Assembly: GCF_030316765.1 (NCBI RefSeq)
Contig: NZ_JASZYT010000004.1
Location: 434,001-498,000 of the forward strand
Direction: 5' to 3'
Origin: Variovorax saccharolyticus
GTDB lineage: Bacteria; Pseudomonadota; Gammaproteobacteria; Burkholderiales; Burkholderiaceae_C
Length of the DNA stretch: 64,000 nt
The notes beneath the pieces were generated by a model that ran no database searches, was not told the DNA's origin, and worked only from the letters and a program-made list of their open reading frames with translations. This document shows positions 52,626-63,270 of this stretch, piece after piece. Position numbers and translations under genes: made by a program. How positions within the stretch are numbered: position 1 is the stretch's first letter; each line of letters opens with the position of its first letter.

Positions 52626-53084
52626 TCAACAGAGGGGGGAGGCGAGCCGGAACATCGGCAGCGCGATCTCGCTGCTCACGCGTTCGAAGCAGACCTCGAC
52701 CGGCGCCCCCACCGCGAGCCGCGCGAAGTCCGGGCCGACGATGCCCGCCAGCAGGCGCACGCCCTCGTCGAGTTCGATCATCCCGATCGCGTAGGGCACG
52801 CGCGATTCGAAGGCGGCGTGGCCGGCCACGTGACACACGGTGTAGGTGTAGACCCGGCCGCGGCCGCTGGCCCGCACCCATTCGATGGCGTCGGACAGGC
52901 ACCGGGTGCAGAAGCGGCGCGGATAGAACTGGTGGCGGGCGCAGGCGCGGCAGTACTGGATCTTGAGGCTGCCCTCGAGCGCGGCCTGCCAGTAGGGCGC
53001 GGTCTCCGCGGTGGGGATCGGCAGGGGAGCTGGCGGGGGCACGCTCGCCTGGGCTTCCTCGATGTCGTTTTCGGCAGGAACCAT
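52626..53084 (-). CDS. DUF35 Zn-ribbon/OB-fold protein
   Basis: 152 residues: an N-terminal rubredoxin-like zinc ribbon with C45, C48, C59, C62 (YCRACARHQFYPRRFCTRC) and a C-terminal OB fold. Such proteins bind acyl-CoA and partner with thiolase-like enzymes (as ChsH2 with Ltp2). GGAG before ATG 53084 supports this start over a frame open to 53153. First gene of its operon, reading from the divergent promoter at 53152-53203. Confidence 0.9.
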   Translation of the reverse strand: MVPAENDIEEAQASVPPPAPLPIPTAETAPYWQAALEGSLKIQYCRACARHQFYPRRFCTRCLSDAIEWVRASGRGRVYTYTVCHVAGHAAFESRVPYAIGMIELDEGVRLLAGIVGPDFARLAVGAPVEVCFERVSSEIALPMFRLASPLC

Positions 53085-53151
53085 GGTTTGTCTCCGTTCG
53101 GGCGGATCGGTCCGCCTTCCGATGGTGCAGCACTTTGCCGCGATGGATGGC

Positions 53152-53203
53152 ATTAGATCATGAACACATTAATCTTGTCAACAATCTGAATGTCGAGTAA
53201 AGT
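53152..53203. promoter_or_regulatory. Divergent overlapping promoters with a shared GntR-type palindrome
   Basis: Minus strand: TTGACA (53181-53176), 18 bp, TCTAAT (53157-53152). Plus strand: TTGTCA (53175-53180), 17 bp, TAAAGT (53198-53203). Both -35 hexamers lie in the palindrome CATT-N4-TTGT-CA-ACAA-N4-AATG (53167-53192), so one bound regulator would block both. The core TTGTCAAC also occurs at the gntR gene. Confidence 0.65.
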
Positions 53204-53247
53204 TTGGGCATCCGACGAGGTGTCGGAACTACCACCCGAGGCTCCAC

Positions 53248-53475
53248 ATGACCAAACAGACAAAGATTCGCTCCGAGATCACCGGCACCGTATGGAAGAT
53301 CCTGGTGCAGGCCGGCGACACCCTGCAGGCCGACGACACCCTCATGGTTCTGGAATCCATGAAGATGGAGATTCCCGTGATCGCCCCCGAGGCCGGCCGG
53401 GTGATCGAGCTGTTCATCGCCGAAGGCGCGCCGGTGCGCGAGGGCCAGGACATCGCCCTCTTCGAGGAGGAGTGA
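53248..53475 (+). CDS. Biotin carboxyl carrier protein (biotinyl domain)
   Basis: 75 residues, one biotinyl/lipoyl domain with the biotin lysine K39 in LESMKMEIP. Carries CO2 as carboxybiotin between a biotin carboxylase and the carboxyltransferase encoded six bases downstream. The usual flexible N-terminal linker is missing, common for stand-alone short BCCPs. No biotin carboxylase gene is adjacent. Confidence 0.92.
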   Translation: MTKQTKIRSEITGTVWKILVQAGDTLQADDTLMVLESMKMEIPVIAPEAGRVIELFIAEGAPVREGQDIALFEEE

Positions 53476-53480
53476 AGGCC

Positions 53481-55073
53481 ATGAACCTCACGATCGCACC
53501 GACGAGCCCGGCCGTCAATGCCGCGGCCCCCGCCGCTTCCAGCTTCGAGGCGCAGCGCGCCGAGCTCGACGACCGGGTCCGGGAGGCGCTGGCGATGGGT
53601 GGCGAGGCCAAGCTCGCCAAGCGCCGCGCCGGCGGCCACCTGAACGCCCGCGAGCGCGTCGAGCGCCTGCTGGACGCCGGCTCCTTCAACGAGAGCGGCA
53701 TGCTGGCGGTCTCGGCCGTTCCGGCCGACCGCGCCCGCTCGCCGGCCGACGCCAAGATCAGCGGCACCGGACGCATCGACGGGCGGCGGGTCGCCGTGGT
53801 GTCGAACGACATGACGGTCATGGGCGCCTCCTCCTCGGCCGTCAACATGCGCAAGATCGCGCGCCTGAAGGAGAGCGCGACCCGCAGCGGCATGCCGCTG
53901 GTCTTCCTCGGCGAATCGAGCGGCTCCCGGGTGCCCGACAGCCTGGGCGCGGAAGCGATGGCCGGCGCCGGCCAGGATCCGCAGCAGTACTGCCGGCGGC
54001 GCGAGATCCCCTGGGTCAGCGCGGTGCTCGGTCCCTGCCTGGGCTCGTCGACCTGGTACACCTGCCTGTCCGACTTCGTGGTGATGCGCAAAGGCGCCTT
54101 TCTCGCGGTGTCGAGCGCGCGCGTGACCTCGCTGGCGATCGGCGAGGCCGTCGACCCCGAGGAACTGGGTGGCTGGAAGCTCCATGCCGAGCAGACCGGC
54201 CTGGTCGACCTGGTCGTCGACAGCGACGAGGAAGCGCTGGCCGCCATCCGCCGCTTCCTGAGCTACCTGCCGTCCCATGCGGGGGCCCGGCCGCCGAGCC
54301 TGCCGGCCGCCGAGGCGGTCGCGCCCGACGCCGAGAAGCTGGTCGAGCTGGTGCCATCTGCGCGCGGCAAGACCTACGACATGCGCAAGGTCATCGCCGG
54401 CATCGTCGACGAGGGCAGCTTCTTCAACCTCAAGGACCGCTTCGGCCGGGCCGCCGTGACCGGTCTGGCGCGGCTGGGCGGAGAAAGCGTGGGCATCGTC
54501 GCCTCGAACCCGATGTTCAAGGGCGGCGCCATGGACCCCGAGGCCTGCCGCAAGGTCAGCGCCTTCCTCGTGATGTGCGACTCGTTCAACATCCCGATCC
54601 TGTTCCTGGTCGACACGCCGGGCTTCCTGGTGGGCATCGAGGGCGAGCGCAAGGCGGCGCCGGCGCACATCATGAACATGATCCATGCCGTGCAGCTGTG
54701 CAGCGTGCCCAAGCTGGCGGTGATCCTGCGCAAGAGCTACGGCCAGGCCTACATCAACATGGGCGGCGGCCGCAACAGCGACGAGGCGGCGGCCTGGACC
54801 AGCGCCGATGCCAGCTTCATGGACCCGCAGATCGGCGTCAGCGTGCTGCATGGCATCCAGCGCGAGGACGACCCCGAGCGCTTCGACCAGCTGAAGGCCG
54901 AACTGGCGCGCGACACCTCGGCCTATGCACTGGCCGGCGCCTTCGGCGTGCAGGCGGTGATCGCTCCGCAGCAGACCCGCAGCTGGCTCATCGATGCGCT
55001 CGCCGCCCATCGCCGCGAGCGCAACGGCGGCATCGGCCAGCACGAGATGCGTGCCTGGCCGACCTACCTCTGA
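53481..55073 (+). CDS. Acyl-CoA carboxylase carboxyltransferase subunit
   Basis: 530 residues of the crotonase-like carboxyltransferase fold, both N- and C-halves fused (as in propionyl-/methylcrotonyl-CoA carboxylase beta). N-terminal GGHLNARERVERLLD, the central FLGESSGSRVPDS and the C-terminal LVDTPGFLVGIEGE with KSYGQAYINMGGG are visible. AAGG precedes ATG 53481. Transfers CO2 from the BCCP of the gene before to an acyl-CoA; the acceptor may be a product of the ligase/thiolase operon transcribed divergently. Confidence 0.9.
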   Translation: MNLTIAPTSPAVNAAAPAASSFEAQRAELDDRVREALAMGGEAKLAKRRAGGHLNARERVERLLDAGSFNESGMLAVSAVPADRARSPADAKISGTGRIDGRRVAVVSNDMTVMGASSSAVNMRKIARLKESATRSGMPLVFLGESSGSRVPDSLGAEAMAGAGQDPQQYCRRREIPWVSAVLGPCLGSSTWYTCLSDFVVMRKGAFLAVSSARVTSLAIGEAVDPEELGGWKLHAEQTGLVDLVVDSDEEALAAIRRFLSYLPSHAGARPPSLPAAEAVAPDAEKLVELVPSARGKTYDMRKVIAGIVDEGSFFNLKDRFGRAAVTGLARLGGESVGIVASNPMFKGGAMDPEACRKVSAFLVMCDSFNIPILFLVDTPGFLVGIEGERKAAPAHIMNMIHAVQLCSVPKLAVILRKSYGQAYINMGGGRNSDEAAAWTSADASFMDPQIGVSVLHGIQREDDPERFDQLKAELARDTSAYALAGAFGVQAVIAPQQTRSWLIDALAAHRRERNGGIGQHEMRAWPTYL

Positions 55074-55155
55074 AGCGGCCGATGCGACCCTGGCGCGTCG
55101 AGGCCGCCGGGATCAGAATGCGAGGTTGACGGCAGCGATCTCAAGGAGAACCTCC

Positions 55156-57950
<2,795 letters not shown>

Positions 57951-57954
<4 letters not shown>

Positions 57955-59441
57955 GCGTCATGCAAGGCCCTCGCTATCCGGCGCTCTACCAGCTCAATAC
58001 GCGCGTCTTCCTGACGGCGCTGTCGCGGTCGCTGGGTCGTGCGGCCACGCTGGACGACATCGCCGACGCCGAGCTGGATCGGCTGTCCGGCATGGGGTTC
58101 GACTGGCTCTGGTTGCTGAGCGTCTGGCAGACCGGAGAAGCCGCGCAGCGCATCTCGCGCAGCAATCCGGCGTGGCGGCGCGAGTTCGAGCACACGCTGC
58201 CTGACCTTCGCGAGGAGGACATCGCGGGTTCGGGCTTCGCGATCAAGGACTACCGCGTGCACCGCGACCTGGGCGGCGACGCCGCCCTGGCGCGCCTGCG
58301 GTCGCGAATGCGCCAGCGCGGGCTGCGCCTGATGCTCGACTTCGTGCCGAACCACATGGCCCTCGATCATCCGTGGACCGACGAGCGGCCGGACTGCTTC
58401 GTGCATGCCAGCGAAGCCGATCTGGCGCGAGCGCCCCAGAACCATTGCCGCGTGCAGACCCGCAACGGCCCGCTGCTGCTCGCCCACGGCCGGGACCCGT
58501 ACTTCGACGGCTGGCCCGACACCCTGCAGCTCGACTACGGCAACGCCCATCTGCAGACGTCGATGATCGCCGAGCTCGAGCGCATCGCCGGCCAGTGCGA
58601 CGGCCTTCGCTGCGACATGGCGATGCTGGTCGTGCCCGAGGTCTTCGAGCGCACCTGGGGCATCCGGGCCGAAGCGTTCTGGCCCCGGGCGATCGACACG
58701 GTGCGGCGCTCCCACCCCGGCTTCCTGTTCATGGCGGAGGTCTACTGGGACATGGAATGGACCCTGCAGCAGCAGGGTTTCGACTACGCCTACGACAAGC
58801 GCCTGTACGACCGCCTGCACGAGCTGCACGCCCGCCCGGTTCGCGAGCACCTGTGCGCGGACATGGGCTACCAGGACCGGCTGGCGCGCTTCCTGGAGAA
58901 CCACGACGAAGCGCGGGCGGCCGCCTCCCTGGCCCCTGAAGTCCACCCCGCCGCGGCGGTGCTGACCTATGTCTCGCCGGGCCTGCGCTTCTTCCATCAA
59001 GGGCAGCTCGAAGGCCGGCGCACGCGGATTTCCCCGCATCTGGTGCGCGGACCGGACGAAGCCGTGGACGCTGCGCTCGAGCAGTTCTATGGCCGGCTGC
59101 TGGCGCTGCTGCGCCGGCCGGCGCTGCGCGACGGCCGCTGGTCGCTGCGGGACTGTCTCCCGGCCTGGGACGGCAACCCCAGTTCGGACAATTTCATCGC
59201 CTTCGATTGGGAGGGGGCCGATGGCGAGCGGGTGCTGGTTGCCGTGAACTACGCGCCGCAGCCATCCCAGTGCTTCGTGCGTCTTCCGTTCCCGCAGCTG
59301 GCAGGAAGCGTGCTGCGCTTGCGCGACCTGCTCGGCACGGCGGTCTACGACCGTCCGGGCGACGACCTGCTGTCGCGCGGCTTGTTCCTCGACCTGCCGC
59401 CATGGGGCCACCACGCCTTCGAGGTGCAGCGGCTGGCCTGA
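57951..59441 (+). CDS. GH13-family alpha-amylase-like enzyme
   Basis: 496 residues, no signal peptide. GH13 barrel with the conserved regions LDFVPNHMALDHPW (I), GLRCDMAML (II, nucleophile D222), FMAEVYWDME (III, acid/base E263) and FLENHDEARAA (IV, D319). The GTG start at 57951 overlaps the previous stop as GTGA; ATG 57960 is an alternative. Coupled translation with the GH63-like gene suggests a joint pathway for a glucoside or glucan. Confidence 0.86.
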
Positions 59442-59443
59442 TG

Positions 59444-59459
59444 GCCGGCCGGGGCCGGC
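59444..59459. terminator. Short GC hairpin between convergent genes
   Basis: GCCGGC-CGGG-GCCGGC between the stop of the GH13-like gene (59441) and the stop of the minus-strand gene at 59463. No T-run on either strand, so termination activity is uncertain, but the place between convergent genes fits a two-way terminator. Confidence 0.35.
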
Positions 59460-59462
59460 GTG

Positions 59463-59777
59463 CTACGCCAGCGAGATCTCGCGCATGAGGTTGCTGCGGA
59501 CCCAGGTGAACGACCCGGACTGGACGTTGTCCGCCTGCCAGCGGCGGAATTCAGGATCGGCCGCCAGCGGATCCGTGACCTTGGCGTAAGCCACCGCGTT
59601 CTCGAACTGCACGGTCAGGACATAGTTGCCCAGCTCGCCCGCGGCCACGCTCCAGAGTTGCGGGTCGGGTGCTCCGTGTTTCTTCCAGAGCGCCGCGCCC
59701 GCTTTCAGGGCGCCGATGACGGCCCCCAGGTCGGCGCCGGGGTTGGGTCGCAGGACATATCGCGCTTCGTAGGACAT
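59463..59777 (-). CDS. Small conserved hypothetical protein (NIPSNAP/dimeric-barrel-like)
   Basis: 104 residues, cytoplasmic. Begins MSYEARYVLRPNPGADLGAV and contains repeated beta-alpha-beta patterns (YVLTVQFENAVAYAKV) similar to small ferredoxin-like dimeric proteins; the family is not fixed with certainty. AAGGAG supports ATG 59777. Last gene of the minus-strand run starting at the biotin carboxylase. Confidence 0.7.
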   Translation of the reverse strand: MSYEARYVLRPNPGADLGAVIGALKAGAALWKKHGAPDPQLWSVAAGELGNYVLTVQFENAVAYAKVTDPLAADPEFRRWQADNVQSGSFTWVRSNLMREISLA

Positions 59778-59885
59778 CGACGTCTCCTTCGTCACGGGAA
59801 GAGCCGTCATTGAAGCACCCGCGCGCCGGCGGGGCAATCGACTTTTGCGCTGCCGCAGCGACGGCGGCACCGGCCCTGCGGCCGC

Positions 59886-60161
59886 TCAGTCGGCGTGCGC
59901 GCCGGCCATCTCGAAATCGTGGGTTTCCAGCAGCACGGGGTGGCACGGCGCCTCGTGGTGGCGCTCGAGGGCGAGGGCGTCGATGGTTGCCCTGTGCGCC
60001 TGGTAGGCGGCCACCAGCGTGTCGCCGCCGCCGTCGGCACCGAAGAGGTCGCGCAGCGGGTCTTCCGAGATCTCGGCGACGACCCTGTCGCCTTCAGGGC
60101 CATCCGGGTAGATCGCGAACCGCACCGTGGCCGTGTCGAAACAGTAGATTGCCTCGGTCAT
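59886..60161 (-). CDS. DUF1488-like small protein
   Basis: 91 residues. The pattern AIYCFDTATVRFAIYPDGPEGDRVVAEIS then LRDLFGADGG matches the small DUF1488-type proteins found in proteobacteria; function unknown. GGAGG eight bases before ATG 60161 makes this start better than ATG 60221. Lies 141 bp after the carboxyltransferase-like gene, past a strong stem-loop. Confidence 0.65.
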   Translation of the reverse strand: MTEAIYCFDTATVRFAIYPDGPEGDRVVAEISEDPLRDLFGADGGGDTLVAAYQAHRATIDALALERHHEAPCHPVLLETHDFEMAGAHAD

Positions 60162-60183
60162 TTCCTTTGCCTCCGCTTGAGAC

Positions 60184-60227
60184 GCAGGCATGCGAAGCGG
60201 GTGCTTGGCATGCCTTCGCATGCCTGC
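60184..60227. repeat. Perfect 14-bp inverted repeat between genes
   Basis: GCAGGCATGCGAAG (60184-60197) and CTTCGCATGCCTGC (60214-60227) with a 16-base loop that itself contains GGCATGC. It lies between the stop of the carboxyltransferase-like gene and the start of the DUF1488-like gene; no T-run. May protect the upstream mRNA or cause partial termination. Confidence 0.6.
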
Positions 60228-60302
60228 ACATGATCCGCCGCCGGACCTCGCAGGTCCAATGGAAGCTCTTCGGGCAGTGCGGGCATTTCACCCGCGCGCC
60301 GA

Positions 60303-61805
60303 TCAGTTCGCGCTCAGCGAGAAGCCGTCGCCCGCCACCTGCACCTGCGCTGCGCGCGGGCGCTCCGCCAGGCCTGCGACGAGGTCGACCACCGGATGCC
60401 GGAGGCTGAAGCTGTCGCCGGCCGCGGTCGGCGCCAGGCCGTCGATCTTCTCGTCGCCGTACATGTAGCGCAGCAGCAGTTCGTCGTCGCCGATGTCCTT
60501 GTAGCGCTGGCGCAGGCCCGGCAGCACCGGCTCGATGGCCGGCGGCGTGAGCGCCACATCCTTCGAGCCGTTGCCGATGATCCGGTCCTTGACGTCGGGG
60601 TCGACCGGCAGCGGCAGTTCGCCGAAATAGCCGCAGACGTATTTCTTGACTTCGTCCGGGACGACCTTGTAGCGCTCGTTGTTGAGCACGTTCATCACCG
60701 CCTGGGCCGAGACGATCGCGGGATAGGGCGTGACCATGATCGGCGAGCCGAGCTCGACCCGCACGCGGCCGATCTCCTCGAGCACGGCGGGAAGCCTGTC
60801 GGACATGCCGGCGAGCTTGAGCTGCGATTCGAGATTGCTCATCGCGCCGCCGGCGAACTGCGTGATGTAGTGGCTGGGCTCGTACTCGGCGGGCACGCCG
60901 ACCGGCTGGCCCTCGCGCTCGGCCAGGGCGCCGAAGTACGCGCCGACCTCGTCGAGCAGGCGGTCGTCGACCGTGACCTCGAGGCCGATCTCGCGCAGGT
61001 TGCGGGCGATCATCTGGGCCGCCGGCAGCGAGTTGCCGTTGGCCAGCGGATCGACCGCCGTGAGGATGCTGTCGGCGCCATGCACCGCGGCCTCGATCGC
61101 GAGCAGCGGCCCGAGCCCGGTCAGGCAGTGGGTGTTGAACTCCAGCCGGGCCCGGCCGCCGATCGCCTGCCTGATCGCCGGCACCAGCGTGCGCACGCGT
61201 TCCAGCGTCAGGATGCCGGCCGCATCGGCGAGCGCGACGGTGCGCACGCCGAAGCGCTCGACCGCCTCGCGCGCCTTGCTCGCGTACAGCGCGTCGTCGT
61301 AGCCCGGCGCGATGTTGTAGCCGAGCAGCAGCGTGACCTCGGCGCCGAGCCGGTGTGCGGTCGCGATGCTCGATGCGAGGTTGTCGTTGCACATCAGGGC
61401 GTCGAACAGGCCGATCTCGCGCACGCCGTTGGCGATCTGCCGCTCGACGAAGAGGTCGGTGATGTCGTCGGCGACCGGAAAGAAGCCCCGCATCAGGTTG
61501 CTGCGGATGGCGGCGCGAAGCGGCGTGTGCCGTATCCGCTCGCTCAGCAGGCGGATGCGCTCGAACGGGTCCTGGTTCAGGAACAGGACGCTGGCATCGA
61601 ACTGGACCAGCGCGATCGCCTGCATCGACAGGAAGCCGGCGCGGTCCATGCGTTCTGCGATCGGCAGCATGTGCTCGGTGCGCATGCGGGTGGCCCACAG
61701 GCACTGCTGGCCGTCGCGCAGCGTGTCGTCGGTCAGGTGGATCGTGCGGCGCTTGCCGGTGCGCGCGCTTTCCGCGGCAACCAGTTTCTTGAGGTGTTCG
61801 AGCAT
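60303..61805 (-). CDS. Pyruvate-carboxylase-CT/OadA-like protein with altered metal site (paralogue 1)
   Basis: 500 residues of the HMGL-like barrel plus PYC_OADA-type C-terminal domain. LTDDTLRDGQQCLWATRMRT at the start parallels RDAHQSLLATRMRT of carboxyltransferases, and FAGGAMSNLESQL parallels their GGQYSNL. The carbamylated-lysine segment DMAGLLKP reads DAAGILTL, and the HTH metal site reads NTHCLTG, so two metal-site residues differ. A biotin-dependent carboxyltransferase with a modified centre, or an enzyme with another activity, are both possible. Follows paralogue 2 by four bases. Confidence 0.78.
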   Translation of the reverse strand: MLEHLKKLVAAESARTGKRRTIHLTDDTLRDGQQCLWATRMRTEHMLPIAERMDRAGFLSMQAIALVQFDASVLFLNQDPFERIRLLSERIRHTPLRAAIRSNLMRGFFPVADDITDLFVERQIANGVREIGLFDALMCNDNLASSIATAHRLGAEVTLLLGYNIAPGYDDALYASKAREAVERFGVRTVALADAAGILTLERVRTLVPAIRQAIGGRARLEFNTHCLTGLGPLLAIEAAVHGADSILTAVDPLANGNSLPAAQMIARNLREIGLEVTVDDRLLDEVGAYFGALAEREGQPVGVPAEYEPSHYITQFAGGAMSNLESQLKLAGMSDRLPAVLEEIGRVRVELGSPIMVTPYPAIVSAQAVMNVLNNERYKVVPDEVKKYVCGYFGELPLPVDPDVKDRIIGNGSKDVALTPPAIEPVLPGLRQRYKDIGDDELLLRYMYGDEKIDGLAPTAAGDSFSLRHPVVDLVAGLAERPRAAQVQVAGDGFSLSAN

Positions 61806-61809
61806 GGCT

Positions 61810-63270
61810 TCAGCTCTCCGTGCCTTGGAGTTGGATCGAGACGCCGGGGCCCTGCACGCCGAGCTGCGCGTAGGGCGCGGCGCGTGCCGTGAGGCCGGCG
61901 AGAAGGGCTTGCGCCGGCGTCAGGCCCGCGTAGCGCAATGCGTCGGGCGATGCCGGGGCGGGCAGCGCCCCGGGCGCCACGCCGCAGCTCTGGGCGATCA
62001 CCAGGGCGGCGTCGCTCGCGTCGGGGTGGGCCGCACGCAACGCAGCCAGCGGCGATGCAGCGGGGCCGGGCAGTGCGCCGACGCGTCGCGCCAGCCCGGC
62101 ATCGACTTCCTGCGGCGCCGGGCCATGGACCTGCTGCAGCGCGCGCCGCACGCCGGGCCGGATCTCGGCGTAGCGGGGCATGCCCTGGAGATGCAGCAGG
62201 GCCTGCTCGGCGATCGGCCGTGCGAACGGCGCCAGCATCGGCGGCGCGCCGACTTCGCGGCGCACGCGGGCGCACTCGTGCGCAAAGGCGTGCAGCCGGT
62301 GCCCGAGGCCGGATTCGGCCAGCTTGCGCATGAACTGCGCCGCGACCTCGCCCGGCAGCTCGTGCACATAGGGTGCGAGGTCGAACACCCAGGCGCGCGC
62401 CGGCTCGAAGCCTTCGCAGTCGGCCATCTCGGCGAGCAGCCGGTCGGCCTCGCCGATGGCATGCAGCAGCTGGTCGCTCGCGGGCCTGCCCTGGCGCAGC
62501 AGGCGCAGCGACTTCAGCAGCGTGCCGAGCGCCGGCACCGAGGCGCCGTTGGCCAGCGGCGCGAAGGCGGTGTCGAGCCCGTCGATGCCGAGGCGCACCG
62601 CCTCGAGCGCGACCAGGGGTGCAAGCCCGGTCTGGCAGCGCAGGTGCAGGTCGAGAGGCGTGTGGCCGAGACCCCAGCGCATTGCCGGCAGCAGCGTCGC
62701 GAGCCGGTCTGTCGTCAGCAGGCCGCCTTCGTCCCGAAGCATGACGCGATCGGCGCCGGCAGCGGCAAGCGCCACAGCATTCGCCCGGAGATCATCGTCG
62801 CGGCGGGTGGGTTCCTGTGCGAAAGGCAGGGCGGCTATTGCCGTCAGTCCGACTGCCTTGGCGGCCTTCAGGACCGGCGCCATGCGCTCGATGTCGAGCA
62901 GCGGGTCGATCAGCAGGATCTCGGAAACGCCGCGTTGCGCCAGTTCGCGGAGCCACAGCGTGGCAATTTCCGTCGAGATGAGGTCGACGCCTCGCCGGCC
63001 ATGATCCGTCAGCAATGAGACAGCGGCGCGCAGCGCGATACCGCGGCAACGCTCACGCAGCAGCTCGATGCGCTGCCAGGGGTTCTCGCCGCGCGCCACG
63101 CACTGCTGCAGCGTCGCCGGCGAGGCCACCTCGACCGCCGCGGGGCGGGCGGCGGCCAGCCGGGGGGCGAGGGCCAGCGCCATCGGCGTGGTCATGGCGC
63201 CGTTCCAGCGCGCGCCCTGGCCGTCGGTCAGGCTGACGTCGGTGCAGCGCACCACGGCTTCTTCGGTCAT
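61810..63270 (-). CDS. Degenerate pyruvate-carboxylase-CT/HMGL-like protein (paralogue 2)
   Basis: 486 residues, clearly related in fold to the next gene but more diverged: the N-terminal motif is CTDVSLTDGQGARWNG and the segment matching HTH is LHLRCQTGLA, lacking that histidine; the lysine segment reads DEGGLLTT. It may be a catalytically weak or structural partner of paralogue 1. The start ATG overlaps the stop of the biotin carboxylase (ATGA), so the three genes are coupled. Confidence 0.76.
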   Translation of the reverse strand: MTEEAVVRCTDVSLTDGQGARWNGAMTTPMALALAPRLAAARPAAVEVASPATLQQCVARGENPWQRIELLRERCRGIALRAAVSLLTDHGRRGVDLISTEIATLWLRELAQRGVSEILLIDPLLDIERMAPVLKAAKAVGLTAIAALPFAQEPTRRDDDLRANAVALAAAGADRVMLRDEGGLLTTDRLATLLPAMRWGLGHTPLDLHLRCQTGLAPLVALEAVRLGIDGLDTAFAPLANGASVPALGTLLKSLRLLRQGRPASDQLLHAIGEADRLLAEMADCEGFEPARAWVFDLAPYVHELPGEVAAQFMRKLAESGLGHRLHAFAHECARVRREVGAPPMLAPFARPIAEQALLHLQGMPRYAEIRPGVRRALQQVHGPAPQEVDAGLARRVGALPGPAASPLAALRAAHPDASDAALVIAQSCGVAPGALPAPASPDALRYAGLTPAQALLAGLTARAAPYAQLGVQGPGVSIQLQGTES

